Source: Atopsyche davidsoni (lineage: Eukaryota > Arthropoda > Insecta > Trichoptera > Hydrobiosidae). From it: 64,000 nucleotides of DNA. The stretch covers positions 5,186,501-5,250,500 of the forward strand of contig JAILWY010000002.1 in assembly GCA_022113835.1 (NCBI GenBank), written 5' to 3'. The number at the start of each line of letters is the position of its first letter. Positions within the stretch are counted from its first letter, which is position 1. A program made the position numbers and the translations under genes. The notes beneath the pieces are model-generated. The model was not told the DNA's origin. It worked only from the letters and a program-made list of their open reading frames with translations, and made no database searches. Of the stretch, positions 13,454 to 25,180 are shown piece by piece.

Positions 13454-14274
13454 TTCTGTTATTCTATGTATACACAACAATAATTTGAGAACATCATGAA
13501 AATATTGGCAATTCTTGAACTATTGTGTCGATTGCATGCATGTTTATTTAATGATGGTAAGTATTTTTGGGTGTAAAGATGTTTTCATGCCATTTTTGTA
13601 TTACGAAGGCTTCCTTACATCGACTTATGCAAAAGAATTCTAAGGCTTGTTTTCTACTTGTTCAACAAGTAAAGCTATTGTGGTTGAATTCTTATGAAAA
13701 TTAAATGATATTAGGCAAAGTTGTGGCGGTTGACAGAAAAAAAGTTTATTTATATTTTGAATTGTCAATTTATTTTGCTATAAAATAACACTTCTGAATT
13801 TCTTTTTATTAAATATATGTTTAAAAAAAAGTTATTTGATTAGGAGTATTATTGAATGTAACTTAGAATTAATATACTTGACTCGAGAACAACACCATTA
13901 TGGTTTTTTAACTATTTTAAAATAAAATATTTATTCAAAATTATTGAGGCATATAGGAACAATCATAAATTTTGTATTGAATGTTAAAAATAAAAATACA
14001 CCAAAAATATATTTTTATTATTTTTCCTGCTGCTTCGAAGGTATGCATATATTTACAATATGTGTGCATATTATAAATAATAAATAAGACAGTCCAGTTG
14101 TAAGATGAGGTGCCATGCTAAATTTAAAAAATGCTACATGTTAGATATGTTTTTTTTATAGAATTGTGACTCTGCTATCATTTTATGGTTTTTTGTACCA
14201 TTGCAACAACAGTAGGAGTCAAATTGCTAATTCACAGACTTATACAGGACCCGGACTATCTAGAACTAGTAGAA

Positions 14275-14393
14275 GGATCTGGGGACCCACTGCACTATCC
14301 TCCATAAGAAAACGATGAACAGACATGGAGATATGTTCAGTGAGACGGTCACTAACCTTCTACTCGGAGGAAAAGCACCTGACGAAGATGATA
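14275..14393 (-). repeat. Dispersed repeat family A, fragment 2 (reverse)
   Basis: Reverse-strand version of the same blocks: GGGGACCCACTGCACTAT, CATAAGAAAACGATGAAC, TTCAGTGAGACGGTCACTAA and CACCTGACGAAGATG. Together with 13361-13453 it forms a loose inverted pair about 0.8 kb apart. Confidence 0.6.
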
Positions 14394-15529
14394 CATGACA
14401 GAGCAGATCATCATAAGAAAGCCGACAACAATAGAGGGAGACAGTTACTAGATTGATTGTAAATTCTTCAATGTGTGAAACAGAGCATACCAATGCATGT
14501 GTGTTAAGGTGAGACATTCATATCATGCCAATGAACTGAATTATTAAGTTATGTGTATTATCATCAGTTATTATATTTCATTCTTATTCGGTAATAGTTA
14601 ATTTGACAAATATTATAATAAGTTTAGTGCTTATTGGATTCTTATAATTTCCTGCTTTCAGTAAAGTTGTTACAACCCTTGGCAAAACGTTAAGTATAAT
14701 TTTTTTTGGGCAATTTCATTTCAGCATAAAATAAGAAAAAGAAACATTAATAACAAAAGAAAAAAATTCCTAAATAGCAATCAAATTAAATATTAATTTT
14801 TGTTATCTTGATTGATGTTCATAAGTTATTTTTAATGCAGTAATATGTCAGTATTCTCATTTCTGGATCTAACAAATCCCTGTATAGTTATTTGTACTAT
14901 GAAAATGTATGCGTTCAATGTAAGTATTACTTCCCTTTCTTGCTAAACCAATGATGTCCGAATAATTAGTAAAATTATTTGTTAAAGATATACCATTTTT
15001 ATCGAGATGTTATTGCGTAAAGAGATTCAAAGTCAATGGCAGTACTTCAAAGACGCGTCTAGTATGCTCTCTGAAAACATATCCTCGATTTTATTATAGC
15101 TTATCCAAAATGCACTGCTATATTTTTTCTTTAAGAAGAATAACATTATATCGGAAAAATGTCGTAAAAAAACAGATTCCTCAAGTGGATTTGTGTACAA
15201 AGGATAACTTTGTAACTGCACACTTTGTATGAACAAATTCAAATAAGTATTTTGAAGTAAAGTTTAAAAGATATAAATAGTCTCACAGTATGTTAATCAG
15301 TTGTCAGATTAAAACAATAATCCGTTATTTCCTCTAACGCCTCGTATTTCAGACTGAGTCTTCGGTATAATGAATATTATTATGCAGGCGGAATATACGA
15401 GAGGTAGGTAGGCTATATACAAAATCGGACTTTTACAAAATAGATTCCGGCACAAAGGTTTTGGATTGTCCTGTATTTAAAGGATAGAGGTGACAAAGGC
15501 GACGGATGTTTAATGCGTGTCACCGAGTG

Positions 15530-16143
15530 CAGGGGCGGCGCATTCATTCATTCAAAATATAATATCAAAAAATATAATTTTATGAACGACAAGTGTTAGT
15601 GGATTTTGTCCGGATTGTTTCAGAAGCAGTGGTCCTCTTTTACGAGCCAGGAAAAATAACAGGGCAGCGCATGTTTTACAACTGAACCATTGCTTTTGGC
15701 CGCGGCTTATTTTATATCCTAAATCGATGGATACATCGTTATATTTTTAAAAAAATGGATAAGAGGGGAGAGTTTCGATTGATGATATAATTTCTCCGGT
15801 AAACTGCATAGCAAACGCGACATAGCCGTAGGAAAAAAGATTTTTTTGAGAAGTATAGAAATATCTATAATGTATGTTAACTATTTTGTAATTATATAGT
15901 AAAAAAACATTATATTCAATATCCGAAATAGTAAATATTCATTCAGAGTTGGTTTTGGAATTCGACGACTAAGCTAGCTGGTATTTATTCTGACAAGAAA
16001 AGCTGAGTTTTTAGACTTGTAGGATAGCAAACAAACCACAAAAATCGAGTATGATTTACGTAATTATTTTTGTTTACACTGTTTTAGTATTTTTGTGGAT
16101 TCAGATTTGTAAAATTGTTTTTGAAGAGAGTGCGCCGCCCCTG
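15530..16143. mobile_element. hAT-like MITE with 13-bp terminal inverted repeats
   Basis: Left end CAGGGGCGGCGCATTC and right end GTGCGCCGCCCCTG are inverted repeats identical over 13 bp, beginning with CAGGG as hAT superfamily ends often do. Flanks read TCACCGAG (left) and TCACCTGC (right, just past one shared base), a possible decayed 8-bp target duplication. The 614-bp interior is AT-rich and non-coding. It ends about 208 bp before the Sage start codon, so it lies in that gene's proximal 5' region. Confidence 0.65.
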
Positions 16144-16351
16144 CTCACCTGCAGAACTAAACCCAACCTGAAGTATCATTTTTCTAATAAACACTTGTGC
16201 ATACATTTTTAATCAAACAAAGAGGCGTCGACCATGCCTCATTCTTATTAAATCCAAATCGAAATAATGAATTCGATTCAGTACGTCATAAAACGCCGTA
16301 TGTGTAAGAATAAAAATCGTCCCCTCGAAAAGACTTGGACCTTCTGTCGAC

Positions 16352-17936
16352 ATGAGCAACTCTTCCCCGTACAGTGAGTTGTACATAGACGACACGGGTC
16401 CTTTGGTGCCAGTGTGCACCGGAAACTACCCCCGGAGAGTGTCCGAAAGTTATGAAAGTGAATCCGTCAACCCCGAAGAGAACGACGACAAAGTTATACT
16501 AGAAATCGGCGGGCCCGACTCAAAGTGCAGCAAGTTCGAAGATGGCGTCGTTCCACCATTTTATCACAAGAAATACGATAAAACTTCTCCACACCAACGG
16601 ATATACACGAGTGACAGTCCTTCATCCGTGACTCGATCTCAGTGTGATTCTCGTGATAAGTTATACGCAGACCATGGCCTGGGCGAAGACAGGGATCTTC
16701 CCGATATCATGGACAGAAGCGGAGAGGCGTTCAGTATGAACTTCGACCTGTCCATCCACGGGGATATGATGAAGAAGAGCGTCCGCCTGGGGATGAGCGG
16801 AGGGGAGTGCCTGGTGGAGTACAAGGGGCCGGGGTTCTGCGAGAAGCTGGTGGCACCTGCGGCGGTCAGGGGGGCCTCCCTGATGCCCGTTGCCCCCGTG
16901 GAGCACCCCATCCTGAGGGTGGACAACACTTCCTGGAGGGAGAGGGCCCTGCAGCTCGAGAGAGGTTTCTCTCTTCAACTTTTTACGGCCCCTCACGGTG
17001 AAACTAAGATTAAAAACACTTATTGCGTCATTGGTTTTTACGACTGGGTATATTTTGACTTAAATAATTGTTTCAGTGAAAAAATATAATTTTTTATTTC
17101 AACTAACTCTGAAGAGTAATTTAACTAAAAATGTATTTTGTGTCATCAGTAAAAAACGATTAGAATGAATCTGAAAAAATGGATGCAGTTTTACTATACC
17201 ACAAATAAAAAATAAAAATAGAAAGTTTATTTATAAAATGTCTAAATAATAGTAAAGGTCGTAAACGATTGACTTTGCCAATAAGTGATGTTTATAAAAT
17301 TATTTGACTACTCCTTCGACTTTCATTAACGCAATGATCGATTATATAACTTTACTGAAAAGTTATGTGAAAATTTGGAAAACTCTGGTTTTAACCAATT
17401 AAAAACAATAAAATAATTTCATTCGATTTTGCTCTTCGGTTATCAGGCTGCTTTATTATCTAATTAAATATTATCAAAGAAATGATTTCCCAATACGACC
17501 ATTCCAGAATACAAGAAGTCGGCCTGCGACAGGGAGAGGACGAGGATGAGGGACATGAACAAGGCCTTCGACCTGCTGCGCTCCAAGTTGCCTGTCACCA
17601 AGGCGTCCAAGAAAAAGTACTCCAAGATTGAGTGCCTGAGGTACAACACAGTTTACTTGTTAATTATACCAAAATACTTGTGAAATGGTATCAATACGTT
17701 AGTTTTATTAAAAAGGGTATCATATGTGTTTATCTCTCCCTAGGATAGCCATTTGCTACATCCGCCATCTTCAGTACATGGCCGCGGCTCCCGAGGGTGG
17801 GCAGTGGGTGGAGGCGTCGGGGACGGGGGCGGGGGCGGGCGTCTCTCCTCGCAGGAGGACCAGCAGATCCAGGGCTGCAGCCCACACCAGCTACGCCCCG
17901 CCTGACACCTACGGACAGACCTACTCCTACATGTAG
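16352..17936 (+). CDS. sage: Mesp-family bHLH transcription factor, Sage
   Basis: Three exons join in phase: 16352-16964, 17508-17640 and 17744-17936 (939 nt, 312 aa). Residues 1-204 are a poorly conserved, acidic and serine-rich N-terminal region. The bHLH domain spans exons 2 and 3: basic region [20 protein letters not shown], helix 1 DLLRSKLP, a short loop with SKKKYSKIE, and helix 2 [15 protein letters not shown]. The E of DRERTR and the second arginine pair are the E-box contacts. The [10 protein letters not shown] signature fits Sage of the Mesp group, known in flies for salivary gland and in moths for silk gland gene control. The C-terminal tail is Gly/Arg/Ser-rich and ends SYM. The GC-rich part of exon 1 (16780-16960) contrasts with its AT-rich surroundings. 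Another Mesp-like bHLH is possible, but the family is secure. Confidence 0.82.
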
Positions 17937-18051
17937 CCTGGAGCGACTCCACCACCACACCATCGAGAAACTTCCATCAGCTTTATATACACACATAAGG
18001 AAGTCATCAGTCTTTTTGACAGAGATTACTAGTTGGAATTCCATTTTAATT

Positions 18052-18165
18052 TTTATATAAAATACTAGAGTGATTTTTCCACATTTTTTTTTCTGTCAAA
18101 GGTTGGCAAAACCGGTCACCAGTAAAAATTAATACGTGGAAAAATCACTAAAGTATTTTATATAA
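18052..18165. repeat. Short palindromic foldback element
   Basis: ATAAAATACTAGAGTGATTT at the left and a reverse-complement arm GGAAAAATCACTAAAGTATT at the right enclose ACCGGTCACC. Arms of about 27 bp pair with few mismatches. One arm plus the ACCGGT core recurs at 2677-2830. Confidence 0.65.
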
Positions 18166-18234
18166 ATATTACACAGGGAAGTCATCATAAGTAAATACTC
18201 TTATGCAAATACGCTAAAGTTCTCGTTTGATTAC

Positions 18235-18345
18235 ACGTTAAATTGACATAACGCCAGACAGTAACAGCCGAGAGACGTGGGTTCAAATCCCATCAGTGTG
18301 TTAAATTTTTTACGGTTTTTCTCATCGTTTCATCAAAACTTTGAT
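18235..18345 (+). repeat. tRNA-derived SINE-like fragment
   Basis: CGTGGGTTCAAATCCCATC is a good T-arm with Pol III B box (GGTTCAAATCC), with a 5-bp stem around a 7-base loop. The upstream half has lost any clear A box and the acceptor stem does not pair, so it is not a tRNA gene. The T-rich tail TTTTTTACGG follows. Confidence 0.6.
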
Positions 18346-18427
18346 TAAAAGACAACATAAAATCGTATTGTACTGTTTGGACGTTATTTTATAAATACTA
18401 TAATTTAAAATCTTCAGACGTATTCAC

Positions 18428-18784
18428 GCCCGCATATATTTTATTATGGTCGTCAAGTTGCAAAATCCGCTCTCGAAGCGTTACTTCGCTTTTATTGAAT
18501 CGCGAAAAACTGATTTTAAGATTTGCAAATCTAGCCTAGTTAAAAAATTATTTATGAAGAAACAAGTATTAGGTATAAAAAAATGTATTTTAAATTATTA
18601 TCTTTTAAACCTAAGATAGTATTCAAATGTTCATCACTAGAGCGGGTTTTGCAAATGATGACCATGGCAGTTGAAGTTGAAAGTCACGAGTGTTAAAAAC
18701 TATGCAAATTTATGATTAATGATTGTTTATAATATATTGTTTTTTTGCAAACAACAATGTTAGACAAAATATATGCGGGCCTTC
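18428..18784. mobile_element. Foldback/MITE-like element
   Basis: GCCCGCATATATTTT near 18429 pairs with AAAATATATGCGGGC near 18768. Inside, TTGCAAAATCCGCTCT pairs with AGAGCGGGTTTTGCAA. Nested inverted matches over about 350 bp point to an old non-autonomous element. Confidence 0.5.
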
Positions 18785-19784
18785 AAATCTAAGCGTATAC
18801 AATAATATTGTGATAGATTCTAAAATTCATTGCTTGTGATTTAATAAGTTAAATAGGTGTAATTATTTTTTGCATTTTTGTACGAAAACTTGGTAGCAGC
18901 AATTTTTTTGATATTAAAAACGCAACAATAATATGAAACTGATCAATGTGTATTTTTGTAGCCAAGTAAAAAACTGCAATGTTGATTTTTTTACCTCAAT
19001 ATTTTGAGAGATACCTTCAGTTGAAGAATTTCGTGAATATTTAATTCAAAATATTTATTAGGTCTAATAAAAGAGTGCTTTTGTAATTTCTGGGTGAAAA
19101 AATAATATCGTTAAACAAAAAAAGTATTCATAGTCATTAATCAATTCTTTGGCTTCGTAATGTTAGTATTTTTTGGTGAACTTGATTTTCTGACTGTTGA
19201 TTTAGTTTGCGAGTATATATGTTTATTAAATTCAATTTTATTTTGACTTTATGGTAATGTTGTTGTCCGCCTTTGAGAGACGATGGTGGTAATCAACACC
19301 TGGTACTTCAAGGGAGCAGCATCTCTTATATTTACGTTGTCAGACACGAGAGAAAGATTTGGATATTTCCTCTGCCGCCGCCGGTTTTTTTGGGCTGATA
19401 TTCATCACCATTCGCCAGTCAGCCAGGATTTCTCGGAGTCACGTTTGTTAAATCACTCAAATTAACTGCATTGTCAATGTTTTACATTCGAGATACTTTT
19501 TGTTAATACACTTTTAGCATTTCGCAATTTTAGGGACAAATTGCAGTTCTGATCGAGTAATGTCTTCATACTCAAAAAGACCATTAAAAAGTTTTTATTG
19601 CACTTTTTGGAGACCTTCAAAATATTATTCCCAATAACGTACTTTTGCCTCAAAGCAGCGGTGTCAAATTAAATTAATATAATTTCATAATTCTTTCAGT
19701 GATACTTTGTTATTGTACCTTGTACTAAAAAAATGCAGCTAAGCATATATTATATAATACACTAGGCTCTGTGTTTACACATAG

Positions 19785-19845
19785 AGATATTTTCAGTGAG
19801 ATGGTCACCAACTTCCTCTCAGGAGAGGCACCCGAAGAAGAAGAT
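19785..19845 (-). repeat. Dispersed repeat family A, fragment 3 (reverse)
   Basis: Matches the reverse strand of the family's first block: TTCAGTGAGATGGTCACCAA, CTCAGGAGAGGCACC, GAAGAAGAAG. Confidence 0.6.
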
Positions 19846-20142
19846 ACAATAGATATTTCTAACTCTTTCAGTACTCGACCTTATTATTGCGAGTTTTAAA
19901 ATTAATATCACACATTGACATGCCATAGGAATTTTTACCAAAAAAGTCCAGAAGTTTGAAAACCAAATATAATTTTTCTATAGGGTAAATTATTAATATA
20001 TTTTTCTTTAATAACACATCACAGAAACTTACATTCAGTTCATTATAAATTAATACGAACACACAAAAGGCGCATCTTCCAATGAAGAGTAGGTGAAATC
20101 ATACATAATGTTGAAAAATAATTTTGATTATTTTAATTCAAT

Positions 20143-23100
20143 TCATGCTTTCTTTTCTTCACATTCCTTTTCAATGGGGAAATGGTGTTCTAGCCTGTGA
20201 GCCAAGCCCAGGAATACTGGAAGCAAAAAAAAACCCAGCCACATTGGACACGAGAAATGCAAGGATTTGCAATGAGACCCCACCGATGCGATGACCCTCA
20301 AATCAAATGATTTCACGGTCTCGGCACAGATTGACTCTAGAGAAAGAATTTTGGCTCAATTCTAGGCTTTCTAGATCGACCTATTTTACACGAGCACGGC
20401 GAGTTTTCATAATTCGCTTCAAATGAGTGTAATGTGAAATGCCCTTACCGCCGATGATGTTTATAACACACGAGTTGTAAGACGAACTGATGGACTCTTG
20501 AATCTCTGAAAGTGGCGGTGAGTTCTGAAAGTTTCGTTACGAAATATAATTTTCAGGTGTTCTGCATGAACTTTATTAAACATATTTTTGAAATAGTAGG
20601 TAAGTTCAGGCGTACGATCGTTGTGGAGCGGTGTTGTTATTTTGAAATGTAAATTTAGCGAATAGGGTCACATTTTATTCGCTGTCGTTCGTGGTAGGGG
20701 AGTAGTATTTTTTTGGAAGTCTTTGGATGTCGAGGAGTATACGGATGGAGTCAGGCTGACCTTGCTCATGTTGCTGACGGGCAGACACACGGTGGGCCGG
20801 CTACCCTCGCCACCGCTCACGAGGCCGTACATGCGGCGCAGGAACAAGATGGCGTCGCAGCCCTCGCCCCACACCCCCTCCGAGCGCGTCCACAGAATGG
20901 CGCCGGCGACGATGGCGCTCTGCAACACGAGAATTGCATCGTAATCGTAGATGACCGGAAATTGGGAGTGAAGCTTTTGCAGCGACTCTCTCACTCGCTG
21001 TGCTGGTTATTCTTTAGAAAAAATATTCCCAAAAGGGTTGCCTGAAAGGTGTCGCCTCACCCTGATGAGAAAGGACAGGATGGCGAGGAGGGGCCCCATG
21101 ATGTCTAGCGCTCGCGGCTTGAGCGGCTTGCAGGACAGCGGGGTGGGGCACACCAGCGGGCTGCACACGGGCGCCGGGGGGCCGCAGGGGCTCGGGGGGC
21201 ACGGGCCTCCGGGGCAGGGCGGCGCGGGGGGCACGCAGGCCGCCGGACTGCACGGCGGTGGGCACACCACTGCTCGCAAATGCATGCCAGTGTCAGTACA
21301 TCAGATTGCACAATCTTTTTATAAACATAATAATAATTGACAAAGAGTATGTTTGTGCATAATATTCTGTGAAGATTTCTAAAATATTTTTTGCTAAATG
21401 TGTATCTAAACTATCTGTACAACCCTATGAAAACCGTGGCCGTTTTTAGTTTTTGGATCATCTGTAAAATGATGTCATAAATCTGTCTTTTGATTTGACT
21501 ATTTCATCGGAGTCTGTCCAATGAAAGTAGTCCTATTCTGTATATATTTTCAATTAGTTTCAGGATTTTTAAAAGTAATATGACTAAGTCGATTATCTAG
21601 TCTTAAAAAAGAGTTTTTGTGGTAATTCGGATGCAAAAAATAATTTATTCTTAAACGGTGAAGATATATTTTTTAATAATGCATACAAGCATCTACACAA
21701 ATATTTAAATGTAAAATATACTTTCTCTGATACAATTTTTAATGTTTTTGCCTGGTAGGACATGCACATGACTTTGAAAGTATCTGACCCGTCAGGCAAT
21801 GGCGTCTGAACTTACTATTGTACAGTGCACTCATCAGAGTTTATGTGTCGAGTAAGTGTGAAGTAAGTGAAGCTAGGATGCGCACGGATGGAGGAGGTTC
21901 TCTCACCTGGTGGCGGACAGCAGTTGGCTACGTATTTGAGCTTGCCGCAGGAGGAGACGTAGGGAGGGGCGCAGGGCACGGGCGGGGGCTTCGGGCAGGG
22001 CGGCGGGATGCGCGGGAAGGGGCGGCACGGCGGCGGGTACGGCGGCGGGCACGGCGGCGGCGACAGGGACGGCACCGACGGCGAGCAAGGCATGCACGTG
22101 GGCGGCACCGCAGACCTTCACACCATCAATGGCAATTCGAGCGATTCAAAATCTGGACCGTACACACACTACCCATGCAGTGAAATTCGCTTGAAATCAT
22201 CAGTCAACCTGTTGCAATTTCGTTGGCAAAACCGTTGAGCGGGTACTCTGGTAAATGGCAAAGCAATCCCACGCTTCTTACTATGTATAAAATATATATA
22301 TATATAAAACGCAAACTCAAAAACCGGCGATTATTTGACTGCTATAGAACCATCAAATTCGGTTTATTTAATTAAATAGCTTTTCGACATTTCTGACAGT
22401 AGCGAATACTTTTCAAAAAAGGAACAGTAACATTTTCGCGTATATGCAGGCTGCCGATAAAAAAAACACTGATCTTGATGTTTGTTAAGATTAATATGAC
22501 GTTGCCGTTGTATAATGCAGGCTGCTACAACATCAACATAAAAACAACACAGAACTGTCATTCATTTGCGACCAGATCTTTTCATCACATTTACGTACAA
22601 TCCTGCTTGGTCGGAAATCAAAGATTTGCTATCGCCTGGTTAGTCATCGCATCACAAACATGATCTGACAGCTAGAGTTTTCAAACAAAAACTCATGGAT
22701 CTCACGATAAAAAATCATATATACGGCGAAGTCCAATGCTAGATGTATTACCGCACGCTCATAGTCTAATTTGGCTGAAAGAAAAAATTGTCGCAACTCA
22801 AATCGATAGTGTTATATCTGCTGAACTACCGAATCAACATGAAGATCCGATACTTTTTGACGTTGTTTGTAAGTGAAATCCATTAAGTACAGTGACATGG
22901 CAGTGTTCGAGCTATCAAATTGAAACGATGAAATCACTCAATTTCAGGTGGGTCAGAACGCCGAAAAATCTTTATGTTTACACACCTATCGAAAAAACTC
23001 ACTATATTGTTTATCCGCTAACATTAAGATAAAAAAGTTAATAAATAAACAAAATTTCCTTTTTTTTTTTTTTTTTTCGAACAAATAAAAAAGGTATTTT

Positions 23101-24013
23101 ATTTCTTTATTTAGCGTAGTAGCACGGGCCGGGTATCCGCTAGTAAAATGAAATCGATTCTAGCTTTATAAAAAATCGAAAAATTGTTAAAAAATTAAGA
23201 TAGTGGGGTCACCTAGTGTCTGCTGGGGAGGGCGTGCAGGGGCGGCAGGCCACGATGGGGGCGCAGGGTCTCTTGGGAGGGTCGGTGGGGCCAGGGGGTC
23301 TAGGGGAGGGGTGCGGCTGGGATCCGCACGGGGGTATCACGAGGGCTGGTGGCTGGCACGGGGGCGGGCACGGGGGAGGGCACGGGGGAGGGCACGGGGG
23401 AGGGCACAGGGACGGGCACGGGGGTGGGCACGGGGACGGGCAAGGAGGCAGGCAAGACGGAGGCTTGTCGGGGGGTTTATTCAACCCTGAACATGAGCCT
23501 AAAGGAAAGATAATATTGCATACGCTGAAATTATCGCATAAAAAATATTAAATGCCATGCCTTCCATAAATAATGCAACTAAAAAAAAAAATTCGCATAG
23601 ATATACTTCTTCCAAAATTACATGAGAAAAAGAGCATGCGGTCTCCTTTATTACAAATATAAAATTGCTCACCTCGCGAGACTCTTATCCCAAATAAAGC
23701 TATGTTATTTAAACATAAAATATATATTTTTTAATCAAAATAATATGCCCATACTAAGATTATGAAATCAGCAAAAAAAAATTACTTCATTACTCATTTT
23801 GTGTCAAATCGGCTTGGCGTGAAAGTTTTTCTGTGTTCCCAAAAAATATTTTCTTATGAAATATTTTTGTATTTACTATGCGGGAACAAAAAAGTATATT
23901 AACAACGCAAAAAATAGACACGTACCTTTCGGTTCTTTACCGCTGCATAATCTTGAAAATTGATATGAACAGTTTTGATTCACTAGTAATCTTAACAAAA
24001 GCGCTCTATTCAT
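20143..24013 (-). CDS. Cys/Pro-rich mitochondrial protein with MIC13/QIL1-like segment
   Basis: Seven exons join in phase: 23926-24013, 23213-23498, 21907-22115, 21061-21269, 20821-20919, 20449-20503 and 20143-20336 (1140 nt, 379 aa). Residues 1-29 (MNRALLLRLL, then FSRLCSG) look like a mitochondrial presequence: basic, amphipathic, no acids before KEP. Residues 30-250 are Cys/Pro-rich, with PPPC repeats in exon 2. Residues 251-282 (IMGPLLAILSFLIR, then SAIVAGAILW, then EGVWG) resemble the N-terminal membrane segment of MICOS subunit MIC13, which links cristae-junction subcomplexes. RMYG follows in exon 5. The last exon adds a second hydrophobic stretch (MWLGFFLLPVFLGLA, 347-361) and an EK-rich tail not usual for MIC13. 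The exon 3 acceptor (GTGTGAAG) is weak. Reading through exon 5 would stop at 20668 instead (347 aa). Codons in exons 2-4 are very GC-rich. Confidence 0.72.
22288..23143 (+). mobile_element. Truncated Helitron in intron 2 of the MIC13-like gene
   Basis: The 3' end GGGTATCCGCTAG|T has the CTAG terminus preceded by a small CGG/CCG hairpin, as in Helitrons. The left limit is approximate, at the (TA)n-AAACGCAAACTC segment near 22288. The interior encodes a recognisable rolling-circle replicase fragment (22569-22869) on the strand opposite to the host gene. At about 860 bp it lacks the helicase and most of the Rep part. Confidence 0.7.
22569..22869 (+). pseudogene. Helitron replicase N-terminal region, broken
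   Basis: Reading frame from CGACCAGAT gives RPDLFITFTYNPAWSEIKDL, the conserved lead segment of Helitron RepHel proteins (family form FxTFTCNPxWxEI). It continues with HDLTARVFKQKLMDL, IKNHIYGEVQC and, after a shift, LIWLKEKIVATQIDSVISAE. In-frame stops occur at 22638-22640 and 22728-22730, and a frameshift lies near 22765. The catalytic His-hydrophobic-His and Tyr motifs are lost or corrupted. Confidence 0.85.
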
Positions 24014-24699
24014 TGTACTAATAATTTACTATAGAATTTCACAAGTTATTTATACAATTCACATGAATTTATTTTTCGTCTTGTGAGAAATTGATAAAAA
24101 CTTAGAAAAATGCGACTTAGTAATTTTGATTGAGATAAGTAATGAAAAAAAAGAAATGTCAAAAACCTGTTCAAAATTTGAAAGTCTTATACTCCAAGTT
24201 TATTTTTAATTAAAACAAATAAACAATAAATAAATTAAATAAAATATATGTTTTGAACTCGTAACACATAAGTTCTTAAAAAAATAACTATTTAAATAAT
24301 ATTAACAAAATATAAAATTAATAGGTTTTTAGTCTGATAAAACAACGATTTGATCTCATTGTAAAAATTTATCGCGCGAAAAAAAAAAAAAAATAAATCA
24401 AGTGGATAACTCTTTTAGATATTTAATGCGAGAAATCACTGTGTTTTATTGAAAATGCGATCATTTGTGATGATATTATGATTTACAATAAGGCTTTTAA
24501 ATTTAAAAAAAAGCGATAAGCAAGCGTTTCTTTGTACATTCAGTAATTATAAAATTAATTAATTATAATATTTTTTTATAAAATCGGTTGTGTGTAAATC
24601 ATTACTGCGGTTGATAATTATTGTGAGTCGAAAAGCTGTTGCCGGGCAAGGTCAAATGTTTCTGGTCATCCACGGGAGCTAGCCTAGAAGTAGGCGATT

Positions 24700-25180
24700 C
24701 TATTCAGGATTAGAAATCAGTTTTGGAAGCTCTCGCCTCCTGCGACTTCCTGGCAGCCCCGGGAGTGGGCGGGCGTATCAGCATCCGCCCGCCCGCGCGC
24801 CCGGACCCAATTAGGCGGCGTTATCTGCAGTCGGATGCCCTCAGTGCTCCACTGGGCCGCCGCAGGACCCCCGGAGGGAACCACCTCAGCAGACCCCAAG
24901 GATTCCCCGTTCCGAAAAAGCTAAATGCCGGAGACGTCACGTGCCGGACACGGCCGCTGCTCGCTTGCCCGCCCGCTTAAGTTTTGGATTTCATAGCGGG
25001 CATGCAGAAATCAGGCTGTGTTTTCAGATTCGGTTAATTGACGGACAGTGTACCCGATTCGCTCCTGCGCATTCCTTCGCAGATGGCGTGATGGACACGG
25101 GGCCGGTATTGTTATTTCCGCGTTTCTCTGGCCATTTTTATTTTCATGAATATTGAACGAAAATGGCGGCCTAGGATCGC
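24700..25180. promoter_or_regulatory. GC-rich island, possible promoter or enhancer
   Basis: A sharp rise in GC and CpG within about 70% AT DNA, with CGCCCGCCCGCGCGCCCG and GACGTCACGTGCC at 24934-24946 (a CRE half-site fused to a CACGTG E-box). ORFs on both strands (60-85 codons) have no recognisable content. It lies 0.7-1.2 kb upstream of the MIC13-like start codon, but a different transcript could use it. Confidence 0.4.

Larger units (their letters stand above)
12176..15529. other. 3' flank of TrpRS and AT-rich intergenic DNA
   Basis: This holds the TrpRS 3' UTR (extent unclear), many short A/T runs and two fragments of dispersed repeat family A in opposite orientation (13361-13453 and 14275-14393). 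No further coding exon is supported. Confidence 0.5.
17937..20142. other. Intergenic DNA between sage and the MIC13-like gene
   Basis: Two convergent genes end here. The stretch holds a short palindromic element, a SINE-like tRNA relic, a longer foldback element and one fragment of repeat family A. A plus ORF near 19283 is not recognisable. No other gene is supported. Confidence 0.5.

Noticed and set aside
16639..16996. Antisense ORFs across sage exon 1
   Set aside because: Shadows of the GC-rich coding exon. No splice or motif support.
21818..22238. Plus-strand Gly/Arg-rich ORFs opposite the Cys/Pro exons
   Set aside because: Reverse-strand images of proline and cysteine codons. The minus-strand chain explains them.
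23203..23551. Gly-rich plus ORFs (GRARGRARG, GGGHGGGHGG)
   Set aside because: Antisense of the PPPC repeats in exon 2.
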